From positions 1 to 15,696 of the forward strand of contig JAJZEG010000069.1 in assembly GCA_021828605.1 (NCBI GenBank): a stretch of 15,696 nucleotides of DNA, given 5' to 3'. Shown here one piece after another: positions 7,041-14,549 of the stretch. The stretch comes from Pseudomonadota bacterium (GTDB lineage: Bacteria > Pseudomonadota > Alphaproteobacteria > Acetobacterales > Acetobacteraceae). Under the pieces are notes generated by a model. The model was not told where the DNA came from. It did no database searches and was given only the letters and a program-made list of their open reading frames with translations. Position 1 is the first letter of the stretch. Every line of letters begins with the position of its first letter. Made by a program: the position numbers and the translations under genes.

Positions 7041-7472
7041 ATGGATCATCGCGCGGCCTTCCATATTGCCTGGAGCGTCTCTACCATCATGGCGATGGGC
7101 TTGGCCCTGGCTGCCGCCCCCTTCGCTGCGGCGGCACCACCATCGCTCAGCCATGCGACCGTCCATGGCAAATACCTGTTTAATCACGATAAATTTGGCG
7201 GCGTGCGCACCTGCTCGGCCTGCCATATCAATAACGGCACCACCAGGGGCCGCCTGCCGAATGGCGCCAGAATTCCGAGCCTGATCGGTGTCGCCGCCCA
7301 ATTCCCGCGCCGTAATCCAGTAACCCATGATAAAATCACGCTGGAGCAGCAGTTGGTGCATTGCATCACCGGCGGGCTGCAAGGCAAAGCCCCTGCCGCC
7401 AACAGCCCGCAAATGACCGATCTGATCGCCTATCTCAGCTCATTGTCAAAAGCGGCAGCGATGGGCAGCTAG
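7041..7472 (+). CDS. Small exported monohaem cytochrome c
   Basis: 143 residues from ATG 7041, preceded by GGGAG six bases upstream; the longer reading from 7008 would bury the signal peptide. A signal covers about 10-31. Haem binds at CSACH (C58, C61, H62). The C-terminal part, GKAPAANSPQMTDLIAYLSS, gives a likely axial Met (M125) and resembles the second-haem region of TsdA/SoxX-like cytochromes (pattern GK-PP-S-EM--L--Y--WLS). An extra cysteine (C108 in LVHCIT) sits where those families have a conserved Cys. It may carry electrons in the same pathway as the upstream cytochromes; a sulfur-compound role is possible but not shown. The TAG stop lies inside the left terminal repeat of the palindromic element. 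Confidence 0.85.
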   Translation: MDHRAAFHIAWSVSTIMAMGLALAAAPFAAAAPPSLSHATVHGKYLFNHDKFGGVRTCSACHINNGTTRGRLPNGARIPSLIGVAAQFPRRNPVTHDKITLEQQLVHCITGGLQGKAPAANSPQMTDLIAYLSSLSKAAAMGS

Positions 7473-7606
7473 AGCCGGATGACATTTAATGGAATCACCC
7501 TGTGATTCCATTAAATGTCTGAATCCGCCTCTGCAATATGTTTAGAGGGCGATTCAGACATAAGGATAACCCGCTTGCGGGTTATCCTTATGTCATCGCG
7601 CTCTAG
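7469..7606. repeat. 138-bp palindromic element with terminal inverted repeats (MITE/REP-like)
   Basis: The outer ends are inverted: CTAGAGCcgGATGACAT on the left and the reverse complement of CTAGAGCgcGATGACAT on the right (15 of 17 match). Inside are three stem-loops. The first has a perfect 17-bp stem (7481-7497 with 7503-7519, 5-base loop). The second is an imperfect 13-bp stem (7520-7532 with 7544-7556). The third has a perfect 18-bp stem (7557-7574 with 7577-7594, 2-base loop). It sits between convergent genes, so it can also end transcription from both sides. No transposase is present. It resembles the interspersed palindromes common in alphaproteobacterial genomes. Confidence 0.75.
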
Positions 7607-7625
7607 GCCAAATAGCCACGCCGCT

Positions 7626-8300
7626 TTATGCCCGGATCACCGACACTAGTTGAAAAATTCCTAATGGCGGCATGGAAATCACTGAGGGCGCGGGCATCTG
7701 CGCGCTCGCCGCCTCAGGAAACAACCGATCCAGGGTAAAATCCGGATGCCAGCCCAAACTCCGCGATGCGGGCGTCATCACCCGCTCGATCCAGCCGCGC
7801 AGCCCATAATCAGTCGCGAAATGATTAACGAATAAAATCAACCCACCCGGACGCACCACCCGTTGCAACTCCTGCGCCAGGGCCAGCGGATCGGGCACCA
7901 CCGAGGCGACAAACATCGCCACCGCCACATCGAATTGCCCGGCCTCGAAACCCGTATCCTGCGCGTCGAGTTCCAACAACGCGGTAACATGCTCCAACCG
8001 CTCCCGTCGCACCCGGGTGCGGGCCCGCTCAAGCATATCGGACGATAAATCAATGCCAATAATCCGCTTATCCCGCCGATAGAGCGGCAAAGCGAGCCCG
8101 GTACCCACCCCCACCTCAAGCACATCCGCACCCGGCGCCGCATTCACCGCAGCCACCGCCGCCGTCCGCGCCCGCCGCGAGATCGCCCCGAACGCCGCAT
8201 CATACACCCCGGCCCAGCGCCGATAGGCCTGCCTGACATCATCCGCATCCATCGCGTGGCGCGATATTTCGCGCTCGCGCACGCCTACGCTTTCGCCCAT
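7626..8300 (-). CDS. pmtA: SAM-dependent methyltransferase, PmtA-type (phosphatidylethanolamine N-methyltransferase)
   Basis: 224 residues. The N-terminal segment MDADDVRQAYRRWAGVYDAAF, followed by GAISRRAR, is characteristic of the Rhodobacter/Sinorhizobium-type PmtA. SAM motif I is LEVGVGTGL (about 61-69), motif II has GIDLSSDML, and a later VVRPGGLILFVNHFA follows. PmtA methylates phosphatidylethanolamine three times to give phosphatidylcholine in the inner membrane. The ATG at 8300 has AAGGAG five bases upstream; a shorter start at MDADD (8252) is possible but has no such site. The gene is single and convergent with the cytochrome gene across the palindromic element. Family membership is firm; lipid specificity is by resemblance. 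Confidence 0.8.
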   Translation of the reverse strand: MGESVGVREREISRHAMDADDVRQAYRRWAGVYDAAFGAISRRARTAAVAAVNAAPGADVLEVGVGTGLALPLYRRDKRIIGIDLSSDMLERARTRVRRERLEHVTALLELDAQDTGFEAGQFDVAVAMFVASVVPDPLALAQELQRVVRPGGLILFVNHFATDYGLRGWIERVMTPASRSLGWHPDFTLDRLFPEAASAQMPAPSVISMPPLGIFQLVSVIRA

Positions 8301-8652
8301 GCAACTCCTTTTCGGCGCACTCTCCCTGCGCCTGAAAGTATTTTCCGATCCAAGCGGATCGGATGGCCCTGCGCCCGAAAGCGAATGGAATGCTCTATCG
8401 GTTGGTCAAGCGAGCCGCACTGGCCATGATCAATCAAGCGCCATAATCGACCAGAACCGCCTTTCGCGCCAAAGCCAGCTCTCTGTGTGCAAGAGACCAG
8501 ACAACAGTGCAAGCGCCGCAGCGCCACAAGCCTGATCGAATTGGTTCGATCCAGCAAGCTCTCGCTTCATTTTACCATAAAAATCAATGTTATAACTGCC
8601 TGGTCGCCTGAAATTCACCGATGAATTTCAGGCGCAAGACATTAGGCGGCAA
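8301..8652. other. 352-base intergenic region without a supported gene
   Basis: Between pmtA and gcrA. Short ORFs here overlap each other on both strands, have no ribosome sites I trust and no recognisable product. The region holds a dyad TCCGATC/GATCGGA (8344-8350, 8357-8363) and the hairpin described at 8605-8634. Upstream signals for pmtA must lie at its left end. Confidence 0.6.
8605..8634 (-). terminator. Hairpin downstream of gcrA
   Basis: Perfect 13-bp stem CGCCTGAAATTCA / TGAATTTCAGGCG with loop ccga, 19 bases past the gcrA stop on the minus strand. No T-run follows, so it is a possible rather than a classic intrinsic terminator. Confidence 0.5.
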
Positions 8653-9273
8653 TCAAGCCGCATCGCTCCGCCGGTCGCGCACCCGCACATAGGCAATCTC
8701 GGCATGCGGGGCGCAATAAGGCTTACCCGTCAAAGCCGGACCATCGCAAAACCGAAAATCCGCCGTTCCCGGCTCGCCGATCGGCCAACAGCACACCGAT
8801 TGTCGGGGCATCGGGGTTGCGCGTGACACCAAAGCCGGCGCCATCACCCGGCGCGGCGGAATGGGGCTGGCCATAACCGGTTCTCGCCGCACATCCGGCA
8901 TCGTCGGCTCCGACCGGACTGGCGCACTGATCGCCGGTGCCGCCCATTGATCATCCATCACCGCGTCGTCAATCAGCCCATCCCCCCTGAGCGCCCCCCT
9001 CTCGGCACGCGCTCGCTCACCAACAGGACCACCGGTTGGGGTCAAAGGCGGCAGAGTCGGCCCGTGAACCCGGCGCGGCGGTGCCACCCGACGCGGACCA
9101 GCCTGCGCCCCATCCCGCCGGATCGGCGAAGGCCGCGCCTGCAAATCCAACCGATGCGCCTTGCCGACCACCGCATTTTTCGAAATGCCGAGCCGTCGGC
9201 CGATCTCCGCCGTCGTCAGCCCCTCGCTCCATAAATTGCGCAACCGGGTGACCAGTTCATCAGACCATTCCAT
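8653..9273 (-). CDS. gcrA: GcrA cell-cycle regulator
   Basis: 206 residues from ATG 9273, preceded by AAAAGGAG. The N-terminal DNA-binding domain starts EWSDELVTRLRNLWSEGLTT and continues with AEIGRRLGISKNAVVGKAHR, the hallmark of GcrA. A proline- and arginine-rich linker follows (about 50-150), and the C-terminal domain has a cysteine pair (VCCWPIG), FCDGP and YCAPH that probably bind metal. In Caulobacter GcrA works with sigma-70 and prefers promoters carrying CcrM-methylated GANTC sites, driving cell-cycle genes. The longer reading to 9327 adds residues before the conserved MEWSDE start and is rejected. No GANTC site is seen just upstream of this gene. Single gene on the minus strand. Confidence 0.93.
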   Translation of the reverse strand: MEWSDELVTRLRNLWSEGLTTAEIGRRLGISKNAVVGKAHRLDLQARPSPIRRDGAQAGPRRVAPPRRVHGPTLPPLTPTGGPVGERARAERGALRGDGLIDDAVMDDQWAAPAISAPVRSEPTMPDVRREPVMASPIPPRRVMAPALVSRATPMPRQSVCCWPIGEPGTADFRFCDGPALTGKPYCAPHAEIAYVRVRDRRSDAA

Positions 9274-9379
9274 GCTCGGCTCCTTTTCTACACCAAATAC
9301 GGTATAGCAGAGCCCGCTAATCCTCAATATATAGCATCGGTCCGCAATGCAGATTTCTGTGGAAAACTACCCGTCTTGC

Positions 9380-9913
9380 TCATTTAATGCTCTCATTGGC
9401 AAAATCGCCCCAAAAATCGCGCCGCCGCAGCCAGCCGGTCCGGTGATCCACCAACACCCGGCACCAATCGGCTCCCGCATCACAATGGCGGATCACCCCG
9501 ATCACGCCTTTGTCCAGATACGCGACCGGACGCCCATTGGCCGTTGGCTGCGTGCGCATAATATGCCGTCCGCCAGTCACAATGAGCCCACGGGTGCCAT
9601 GCAACAGCGCCTCATGGATCCAGCCGGTTCCGCCATCGGGCAGCAACACCTTGCGCCAGACATTAAATTCGCCAATCACCTCGACCGGCATATTGCGCCA
9701 GTGATAATCCCACAAAATCGGATAGCGAAACCCCGGCCCCGCCCGCACATAGGCCTTATTCGAGGCCAGGCTTTCAAAGCGCGGCACCGGCCAGCCGGTC
9801 GATTTGCCAATCCCCGGTCCCGGCCCGAGCCCCACCACCGGCGCATGCCATCCCGCCACCACCACCATGAGCAGCGCCAGGCCCACACCGCGCATCGCCG
9901 CGCGCTTACCCAT
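9380..9913 (-). CDS. Exported bacterial SH3-domain protein
   Basis: 177 residues from ATG 9913 with GAGG upstream. The N terminus has a basic start and hydrophobic stretch (GVGLALLMVVVAGW), a signal peptide or anchor. The rest carries two SH3-like repeats: RFESLASNKAYVRAGPGFRY is the usual beginning of alphaproteobacterial SH3 type 3 proteins, then WIHEALL, and a second unit ends WLRRRDFWG. Such proteins act in the periplasm, perhaps binding the cell wall. The start codon overlaps the end of moeB by 8 bases, so the two are translated as a pair. The substrate is unknown. Confidence 0.8.
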   Translation of the reverse strand: MGKRAAMRGVGLALLMVVVAGWHAPVVGLGPGPGIGKSTGWPVPRFESLASNKAYVRAGPGFRYPILWDYHWRNMPVEVIGEFNVWRKVLLPDGGTGWIHEALLHGTRGLIVTGGRHIMRTQPTANGRPVAYLDKGVIGVIRHCDAGADWCRVLVDHRTGWLRRRDFWGDFANESIK

Positions 9914-10682
9914 CCACACCTCCACCACATACCGCGCACGCGGAATTACGCGGGATCGAAATTCGCCGAAACTGCATATCCAACGCATCCCACAGCAGCA
10001 AAATCCCCGCGAGCGAGGTACCAATCCCCACAATTTCCTTAATCGCCTCACTCGCCTGCATCACCCCCAGCACCCCGGTCACCGGCCCCATGACCCCGGC
10101 CTGCGAACAGCTCGGCACCAACCCGTCGGGCGGTGGTTCCGGGTAGAGACAGCGATAGCACGGGCAATGCGAGCCTTGATGCGGCTTGAAGGTCGATAAT
10201 TGCCCCTCAAAGCGCAAAACCGCCGCCGAAACCAGGGTTCGTTTCGCGCGCACGCATGCATCGGCCACCAAAAACCGGGTCGCGAAATTATCGGTGCCAT
10301 CCAGCACGATATCATAATCCCCGACCAACCGATCAACATTGCCGCCATCAACCCGGCAAGCCATCGGCTCAACCCGCACCAAATCATTCACCGCCGCAAT
10401 CGCGATCACCGCCGATTGCGGCTTGGCCATGCCAATGCGCGCGCCACTATGCGCAATCTGGCGCTGCAAATTCGACAACTCGACCTGATCATCATCGATC
10501 AAGCCAATCCGCCCCACCCCCGCCGCCGCCAAATAAAGCGCCGCCGGCGAGCCAAGTCCTCCCGCACCGATAATCAACACCGAAGCCGCGCGCAGCAGCG
10601 CCTGCCCAGTGCCACCGACCTCCTTGAGCAAAATCTGTCGGGAATAACGCTGTATTTCTTGTTCCGAAAAATCCAAATCCAT
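9906..10682 (-). CDS. moeB: MoeB/ThiF-family adenylyltransferase (E1-like)
   Basis: 258 residues from ATG 10682 (MDLDFSEQEIQRYSRQIL, the usual MoeB start). The nucleotide-binding loop GAGGLGSP is at about 39-46, DGTDNF lies in the middle, the catalytic-type Cys is C192 in PSCSQAG, and two zinc-binding pairs are CPCYRC and, near the C terminus, CAVC. MoeB adenylates the C-terminal glycine of MoaD in molybdopterin synthesis; ThiF does the same to ThiS in thiamine synthesis, and sequence alone does not separate them. There is no rhodanese domain, unlike MOCS3. No strong ribosome site is seen. Its stop overlaps the start of the SH3-protein gene. Confidence 0.88.
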   Translation of the reverse strand: MDLDFSEQEIQRYSRQILLKEVGGTGQALLRAASVLIIGAGGLGSPAALYLAAAGVGRIGLIDDDQVELSNLQRQIAHSGARIGMAKPQSAVIAIAAVNDLVRVEPMACRVDGGNVDRLVGDYDIVLDGTDNFATRFLVADACVRAKRTLVSAAVLRFEGQLSTFKPHQGSHCPCYRCLYPEPPPDGLVPSCSQAGVMGPVTGVLGVMQASEAIKEIVGIGTSLAGILLLWDALDMQFRRISIPRNSACAVCGGGVDG

Positions 10683-10788
10683 TCGTCTGGAATCGCACTC
10701 CCGGTTGGTATAATCAAGAGCCGGTTGTGCATCAGCAAGTCGGGACCACACCCTTGATCACCCGCCCAATAAAAGGCAGCCTCGCGCC

Positions 10789-11538
10789 ATGTCATCCCCC
10801 GATCCCCCAACCGCCAAAACCGACCAAGCGACCGGCGCTCTGGTGCTGTTCTCCGGCGGTCAGGACAGCGCCACCTGCCTCGCCGACGCGCTGGCCCGGT
10901 ACGACCGGGTTGAAACCATCGGCTTTCGCTACGGCCAGCGCCACGCCATCGAAATCGAGTGTCGCGGCCCGCTGCGCGCAGCGATCATCGCCACCTCACC
11001 CTTCGGCCACCGGCTCGGCGCCGATCATGTGCTTGATATCGAACCCGCCCTCGCCGCCCTTGGCGCCACCGCTTTGACCAGCGACATGGACATTACCTTC
11101 GGCGCAACCGGCTTGCCCAGCACCTTTGTGCCCGGTCGCAACCTGCTGTTCCTCACCTATGCCGCCGCTCTCGCTTACCGGCGCGATTTGCAGTCCCTGG
11201 TCGGTGGCATGTGCGAAACCGACTATTCCGGCTACCCTGACTGCCGCGCCGATACGATGCGCGCCATGCAATCAGCACTCAGCCTCGGCCTCGACCGACC
11301 GATCCTGATCGACACGCCTTTAATGTACCGCGACAAGGCCGCCACCTGGCAACTCGCCGCCGCACATGGCGGTCCCGCTCTGGTCGAGGCCATCCGCGTG
11401 CTCTCGCATAGTTGCTACCGGGGTGATAGAGAAACTTTGCACGATTGGGGCTATGGCTGCGATAATTGCCCCGCTTGCTCATTGCGCAAAGCGGGCTGGA
11501 TGCGCTATCGAAACTTTCCGGCGTGCGAAACCGACTGA
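10789..11538 (+). CDS. queC: 7-cyano-7-deazaguanine synthase (queuosine synthesis)
   Basis: 249 residues. The enzyme uses ATP and ammonia to turn 7-carboxy-7-deazaguanine into preQ0, the precursor of the tRNA base queuosine. The P-loop SGGQDS is at 22-27. [10 protein letters not shown] and [19 protein letters not shown] are conserved QueC segments, then [15 protein letters not shown]. The zinc site has four cysteines: C209, C224, C227 and C230 ([15 protein letters not shown]). Length is slightly above usual because of a ~13-residue N-terminal extension. It diverges from moeB; no other queuosine genes and no preQ1 riboswitch are visible nearby. Confidence 0.95.
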   Translation: MSSPDPPTAKTDQATGALVLFSGGQDSATCLADALARYDRVETIGFRYGQRHAIEIECRGPLRAAIIATSPFGHRLGADHVLDIEPALAALGATALTSDMDITFGATGLPSTFVPGRNLLFLTYAAALAYRRDLQSLVGGMCETDYSGYPDCRADTMRAMQSALSLGLDRPILIDTPLMYRDKAATWQLAAAHGGPALVEAIRVLSHSCYRGDRETLHDWGYGCDNCPACSLRKAGWMRYRNFPACETD

Positions 11539-11652
11539 TAGAAATTGCATCCGTTCTATGGTAATTTTCGTATAAACGGTTGTATAGCGTGCCGCACGAG
11601 AGTCTGATCGTTTGGAATTGACGCGTTGATCAGCCTCGCACTCTGGCTACCT

Positions 11653-11666
11653 GCCCGATCTCGGGC
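11653..11666. repeat. Small dyad between queC and the flavoprotein gene
   Basis: GCCCGA-TC-TCGGGC at 11653-11666 is a perfect 14-base palindrome in the 186-base gap after queC. It has no T-run and could be a weak terminator or a protein site for the next gene; nothing else is evident in the gap. Confidence 0.3.
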
Positions 11667-11724
11667 GCATCGATCTGCCCGCTCACGGGTTAATGGCGCG
11701 ACAAGAGAATGGATCTGACGTATC

Positions 11725-13137
11725 ATGAAGGCGATTAATTCCATCCGGATGGGTGGGTGCGACGTTCTACCCCTGGTGGAAGGCGGCAAAGGCGTCGCGG
11801 TCTCCAACGGGCTTTCAGCCGGTCATTGGGCGGCGTCGGGCGGCGTCGGCACGATCAGCGCGGTCAATGCCGACAGCTATGATGAAAGTGGCACGCCGAT
11901 CCCGCAGCTTTATCATGGCCGCACCCGGCGTGATCGTCATGAGGAATTGATCGCCTACGCCATTAAAGGCGGCATCGCGCAGGCCCAACGCGCCCACGAA
12001 TCCTCCAACGGTCAAGGCCGGATCAACGCCAATATCCTCTGGGAAATGGGCGGCGCCGAACGGGTTGCCACCGGGATCCTCGAAGGCGCCAAGGGCCTGA
12101 TCAACGGCATCACCTGCGGTGCGGGCATGCCCTATCGCCTGTCGGACATCGCGGCGAAGTTCAACGTCCATTATTATCCGATCATCTCCTCCGCCCGCGC
12201 CTTCAACGCGCTCTGGCGCCGCGCCTATCATCGGGTTTCCGATTTGCTCGGCGGCGTGGTCTATGAAGATCCCTGGCTGGCGGGCGGCCATAACGGCCTG
12301 ACCAACGGCGAAGACCCGACCAAGCCGGAAAGCCCGCTGCCGCGGGTGCTGGCCTTGCGCAAACAAATGCGCGAATTCGGCCTGGACAATACCCCGATCA
12401 TCATGGCCGGCGGTGTCTGGTGGCTCGAAGAATGGCAGGATTGGATCGATAATCCCGAGCTTGGCCCGATCGCTTTTCAATTCGGCACCCGCCCCTTACT
12501 GACCCAGGAAAGCCCGATCAGCGATGCCTGGAAACAGCGCCTGCTCACCTTGCAGGAGGGCGATATTTTCCTGAACCGCTTCTCACCCACCGGGTTTTAT
12601 TCCAGTGCGGTGAATAATGAGTTTATCGGCGATTTGCGCGCCCGCTCTGAGCGGCAAATCCCTTACACCACCGAAAGCGTGGGCGAACATACCGCCGAAT
12701 TGCCAATCGGCCCGCGCCAACGGATCATTTACGTAACACCTGGCGATCTCAGCCATGCCCGCGCCTGGATCGCCGAGGGTTTCACCGAAGCGTTGCGCAC
12801 GCCCGATCAAACCATGGTGTTCGTCACCCCCGCCGCCGCCGAAGAAATCCGGACCGATCAGGTCAATTGCATGGGTTGCCTGTCGCATTGCCGCTTTTCC
12901 AACTGGTCGCAGGAAGGCCCTGATTTCGACAATGGCAAAAAGGCCGATCCGCGCAGCTTCTGCATCCAAAAAACCCTGCAAGACATTGTCCACGATCATA
13001 ATAGCCCCGGCGCTGTCGATCATAATCTGATGTTCAGCGGCCATAATGGCTACCGGTTTGCGCGCGATCCGTTTTATTCCAATGGCTTCATCCCTTCGGT
13101 GAAGGAACTGGTCGAACGGATCATGACCGGGCGCTGA
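11725..13137 (+). CDS. Nitronate monooxygenase-like flavoprotein with C-terminal cysteine cluster
   Basis: 470 residues, longer than standard nitronate monooxygenases (about 310-380). The FMN-barrel core shows KGVAVSNGLSAGHWAASGG near the start, NANILWEMGG, a glycine-rich KGLINGITCGAGMP, the AGGHNGL motif (H189, the usual phosphate/active-site segment) and PIIMAGGVWW. A C-terminal extension holds C382, C385, C389 (NCMGCLSHC) and C413, a possible Fe-S or zinc site not present in ordinary members. NMO enzymes oxidise alkyl nitronates with FMN, but this subfamily may do something else. ATG 11725 has no clear ribosome site. A hairpin lies 14 bases past the stop. Family certain, reaction uncertain. 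Confidence 0.8.
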   Translation: MKAINSIRMGGCDVLPLVEGGKGVAVSNGLSAGHWAASGGVGTISAVNADSYDESGTPIPQLYHGRTRRDRHEELIAYAIKGGIAQAQRAHESSNGQGRINANILWEMGGAERVATGILEGAKGLINGITCGAGMPYRLSDIAAKFNVHYYPIISSARAFNALWRRAYHRVSDLLGGVVYEDPWLAGGHNGLTNGEDPTKPESPLPRVLALRKQMREFGLDNTPIIMAGGVWWLEEWQDWIDNPELGPIAFQFGTRPLLTQESPISDAWKQRLLTLQEGDIFLNRFSPTGFYSSAVNNEFIGDLRARSERQIPYTTESVGEHTAELPIGPRQRIIYVTPGDLSHARAWIAEGFTEALRTPDQTMVFVTPAAAEEIRTDQVNCMGCLSHCRFSNWSQEGPDFDNGKKADPRSFCIQKTLQDIVHDHNSPGAVDHNLMFSGHNGYRFARDPFYSNGFIPSVKELVERIMTGR

Positions 13138-13151
13138 TCGCTTGCTCATCA

Positions 13152-13180
13152 CCCGATCATGGTCTCTCATCATGATCGGG
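13152..13180 (+). terminator. Hairpin after the NMO-like gene
   Basis: A perfect 10-bp stem CCCGATCATG / CATGATCGGG with a 9-base loop starts 14 bases past the stop codon. It has no T-run, so terminator function is likely but not certain. Confidence 0.5.
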
Positions 13181-13244
13181 CGTAGGGTGTTGCCTACCAT
13201 CAACGCGCCACATTCTTGGTCGATGAGCCATAATTGTGTACCCC

Positions 13245-14036
13245 ATGAATAATCGCCTGCGGCAGACCCCTCAGTTTTTCTACACCACAGCGTCGCTGCC
13301 CTGCCCCTATGTCGAGGGACGGACTGAGCGCAAAGTGGTGACGGATCTGGCTGGGCTGAATGCCGATACCCTGCATGACCGCCTCTCGCATGGCGGCTTC
13401 CGGCGCAGCCATAATATCGCCTACGCCCCGGTCTGCCCCGGCTGCCGCGCCTGCATCCCGATCCGGATTCGCACTTCGGCCTTCACCCCGAGCCGCACCC
13501 AGCGGCGGATTGCTGCCGCCAATGCCGATCTGCACGCCTATGAAATGCCCCCGCGCGCCACTGGTGAACAGTTTTTGCTGTTCCAACGCTATCAGCGCAC
13601 CCGCCATGGCGAGGGCGATATGGCGGCGATGAGTTTTTACGACTACCGCGCCATGGTCGAAGACACCCCCATTGAAACTTGGCTGGTTGAGTTCCGCGAC
13701 AAGGAGGACCGCCTGATCGGCGGTTGCCTGACTGATCGGCTTACCGATGGCCTCTCCGCAGTCTATTCCTATTACGCCCCTGAATTGCCGCGCCGTTCGC
13801 TCGGCACCCAGGCGATTCTCTGGCTGATTGCCCGCGCGCAGGAGCTTAACCTGCCTTATGTTTATCTCGGCTACTGGGTGCCAGACAGTCCGAAAATGGC
13901 CTATAAAGCCAGCTTCGGCCAGTCCGAGATTTTGATGGGGAATGTCTGGATTCCGCTCGACCGTGGCGCGCAATTCGCCACACCCATCACCCACCTCCCG
14001 CTCGCGGTGCCTGGCGCACCGATGTCCACCACTTAG
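13245..14036 (+). CDS. bpt: Aspartate/glutamate leucyltransferase (Bpt)
   Basis: 263 residues. The protein belongs to the ATE/Bpt family of aminoacyl-tRNA-protein transferases. It adds leucine to proteins beginning with Asp or Glu, marking them for ClpS/ClpAP degradation by the N-end rule. The start TPQFFYTTASLPCPYVEGRT followed by ERKVVTDL, the HGGFRRSHNIAY segment and the cysteine-rich CPGCRACIPIRI are typical. The C-terminal GNAT-like half has SYYAPELPRRSLGTQAI and YVYLGYWV. ATG 13245 fits homologue starts; an in-frame GTG three codons earlier is the alternative. No ribosome site is seen. Followed after 21 bp by the cupredoxin gene in the same direction. Confidence 0.92.
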   Translation: MNNRLRQTPQFFYTTASLPCPYVEGRTERKVVTDLAGLNADTLHDRLSHGGFRRSHNIAYAPVCPGCRACIPIRIRTSAFTPSRTQRRIAAANADLHAYEMPPRATGEQFLLFQRYQRTRHGEGDMAAMSFYDYRAMVEDTPIETWLVEFRDKEDRLIGGCLTDRLTDGLSAVYSYYAPELPRRSLGTQAILWLIARAQELNLPYVYLGYWVPDSPKMAYKASFGQSEILMGNVWIPLDRGAQFATPITHLPLAVPGAPMSTT

Positions 14037-14057
14037 CCTTGCTTCAGGAGTTCACCG

Positions 14058-14537
14058 ATGCTGCATAAACCACCCGCGATAACGCGCCCGGCGCCCACCG
14101 CCGCCAAACCGATCTATGTCCATATGAACGGCGCCAATATGTTTCTGGAGCGCAGCGTCTTCGCCGCCCCCGGCCAAAAAGTGATTTTCGTCAATGAAGA
14201 TACCGGCGGCCACACCATCATTGGCTACAATCCGGCAACCGGCGCCACCAGCAAGCGCTTCGAAGGCGTGGTCGATGGCACCAAGGGCGCTGGCCATAAA
14301 ATCGCCACCTACAGCATCAGCTTCAAACATCAGGGCATCCATGATTATTACTGCTCGGTCCATGCGCTGATTGCCAAAGAACCCGGCAATCGCTACGCCG
14401 CCAAGGTCCGCCCCGGCGTACACGGCTTCGGCGACCCGATGGCGGGCCGTATCATCGTCACCACCGACAAGGCTTTGCTGGCCCAAAACCCGAAAACCAC
14501 CAGCGAAAAAATTCTGCCTAAATATTTCGGGGGCTAA
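14058..14537 (+). CDS. Cupredoxin (blue copper protein) without visible signal peptide
   Basis: 159 residues, starting at ATG 14058 with AGGAG seven bases upstream. An in-frame stop (that of bpt, 14034-14036) precludes a longer N terminus. Type 1 copper ligands can be assigned: H52 in GGHTIIG, C99 and H102 in YYCSVHA, and probably M128 in DPMAGRIIV, the last strand. The gap from H102 to M128 is about 26 residues where plastocyanin or amicyanin has only a few, so the copper loop is enlarged. Residues 1-35 are Pro/Ala-rich, not a hydrophobic signal. Blue copper proteins carry single electrons in the periplasm; this one's location is unclear. It may share a transcript with bpt. Convergent with the Crp-family gene. 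Confidence 0.8.
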   Translation: MLHKPPAITRPAPTAAKPIYVHMNGANMFLERSVFAAPGQKVIFVNEDTGGHTIIGYNPATGATSKRFEGVVDGTKGAGHKIATYSISFKHQGIHDYYCSVHALIAKEPGNRYAAKVRPGVHGFGDPMAGRIIVTTDKALLAQNPKTTSEKILPKYFGG

Positions 14538-14549
14538 ACTCAACCTTTG

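Noticed and set aside
8285..8618. Small ORFs in the gap between pmtA and gcrA
   Set aside because: They overlap on both strands, lack ribosome sites and recognisable products, and one runs into the gcrA-side hairpin.
9347..10042. Plus-strand 231-residue ORF
   Set aside because: It is antisense to the SH3-protein gene and the end of moeB, is full of Pro/His/Arg from complementary GC-rich codons, and has no recognisable domain.
13200..13994. Minus-strand 264-residue ORF opposite bpt
   Set aside because: Bpt on the plus strand has clear family motifs; the antisense frame has none.
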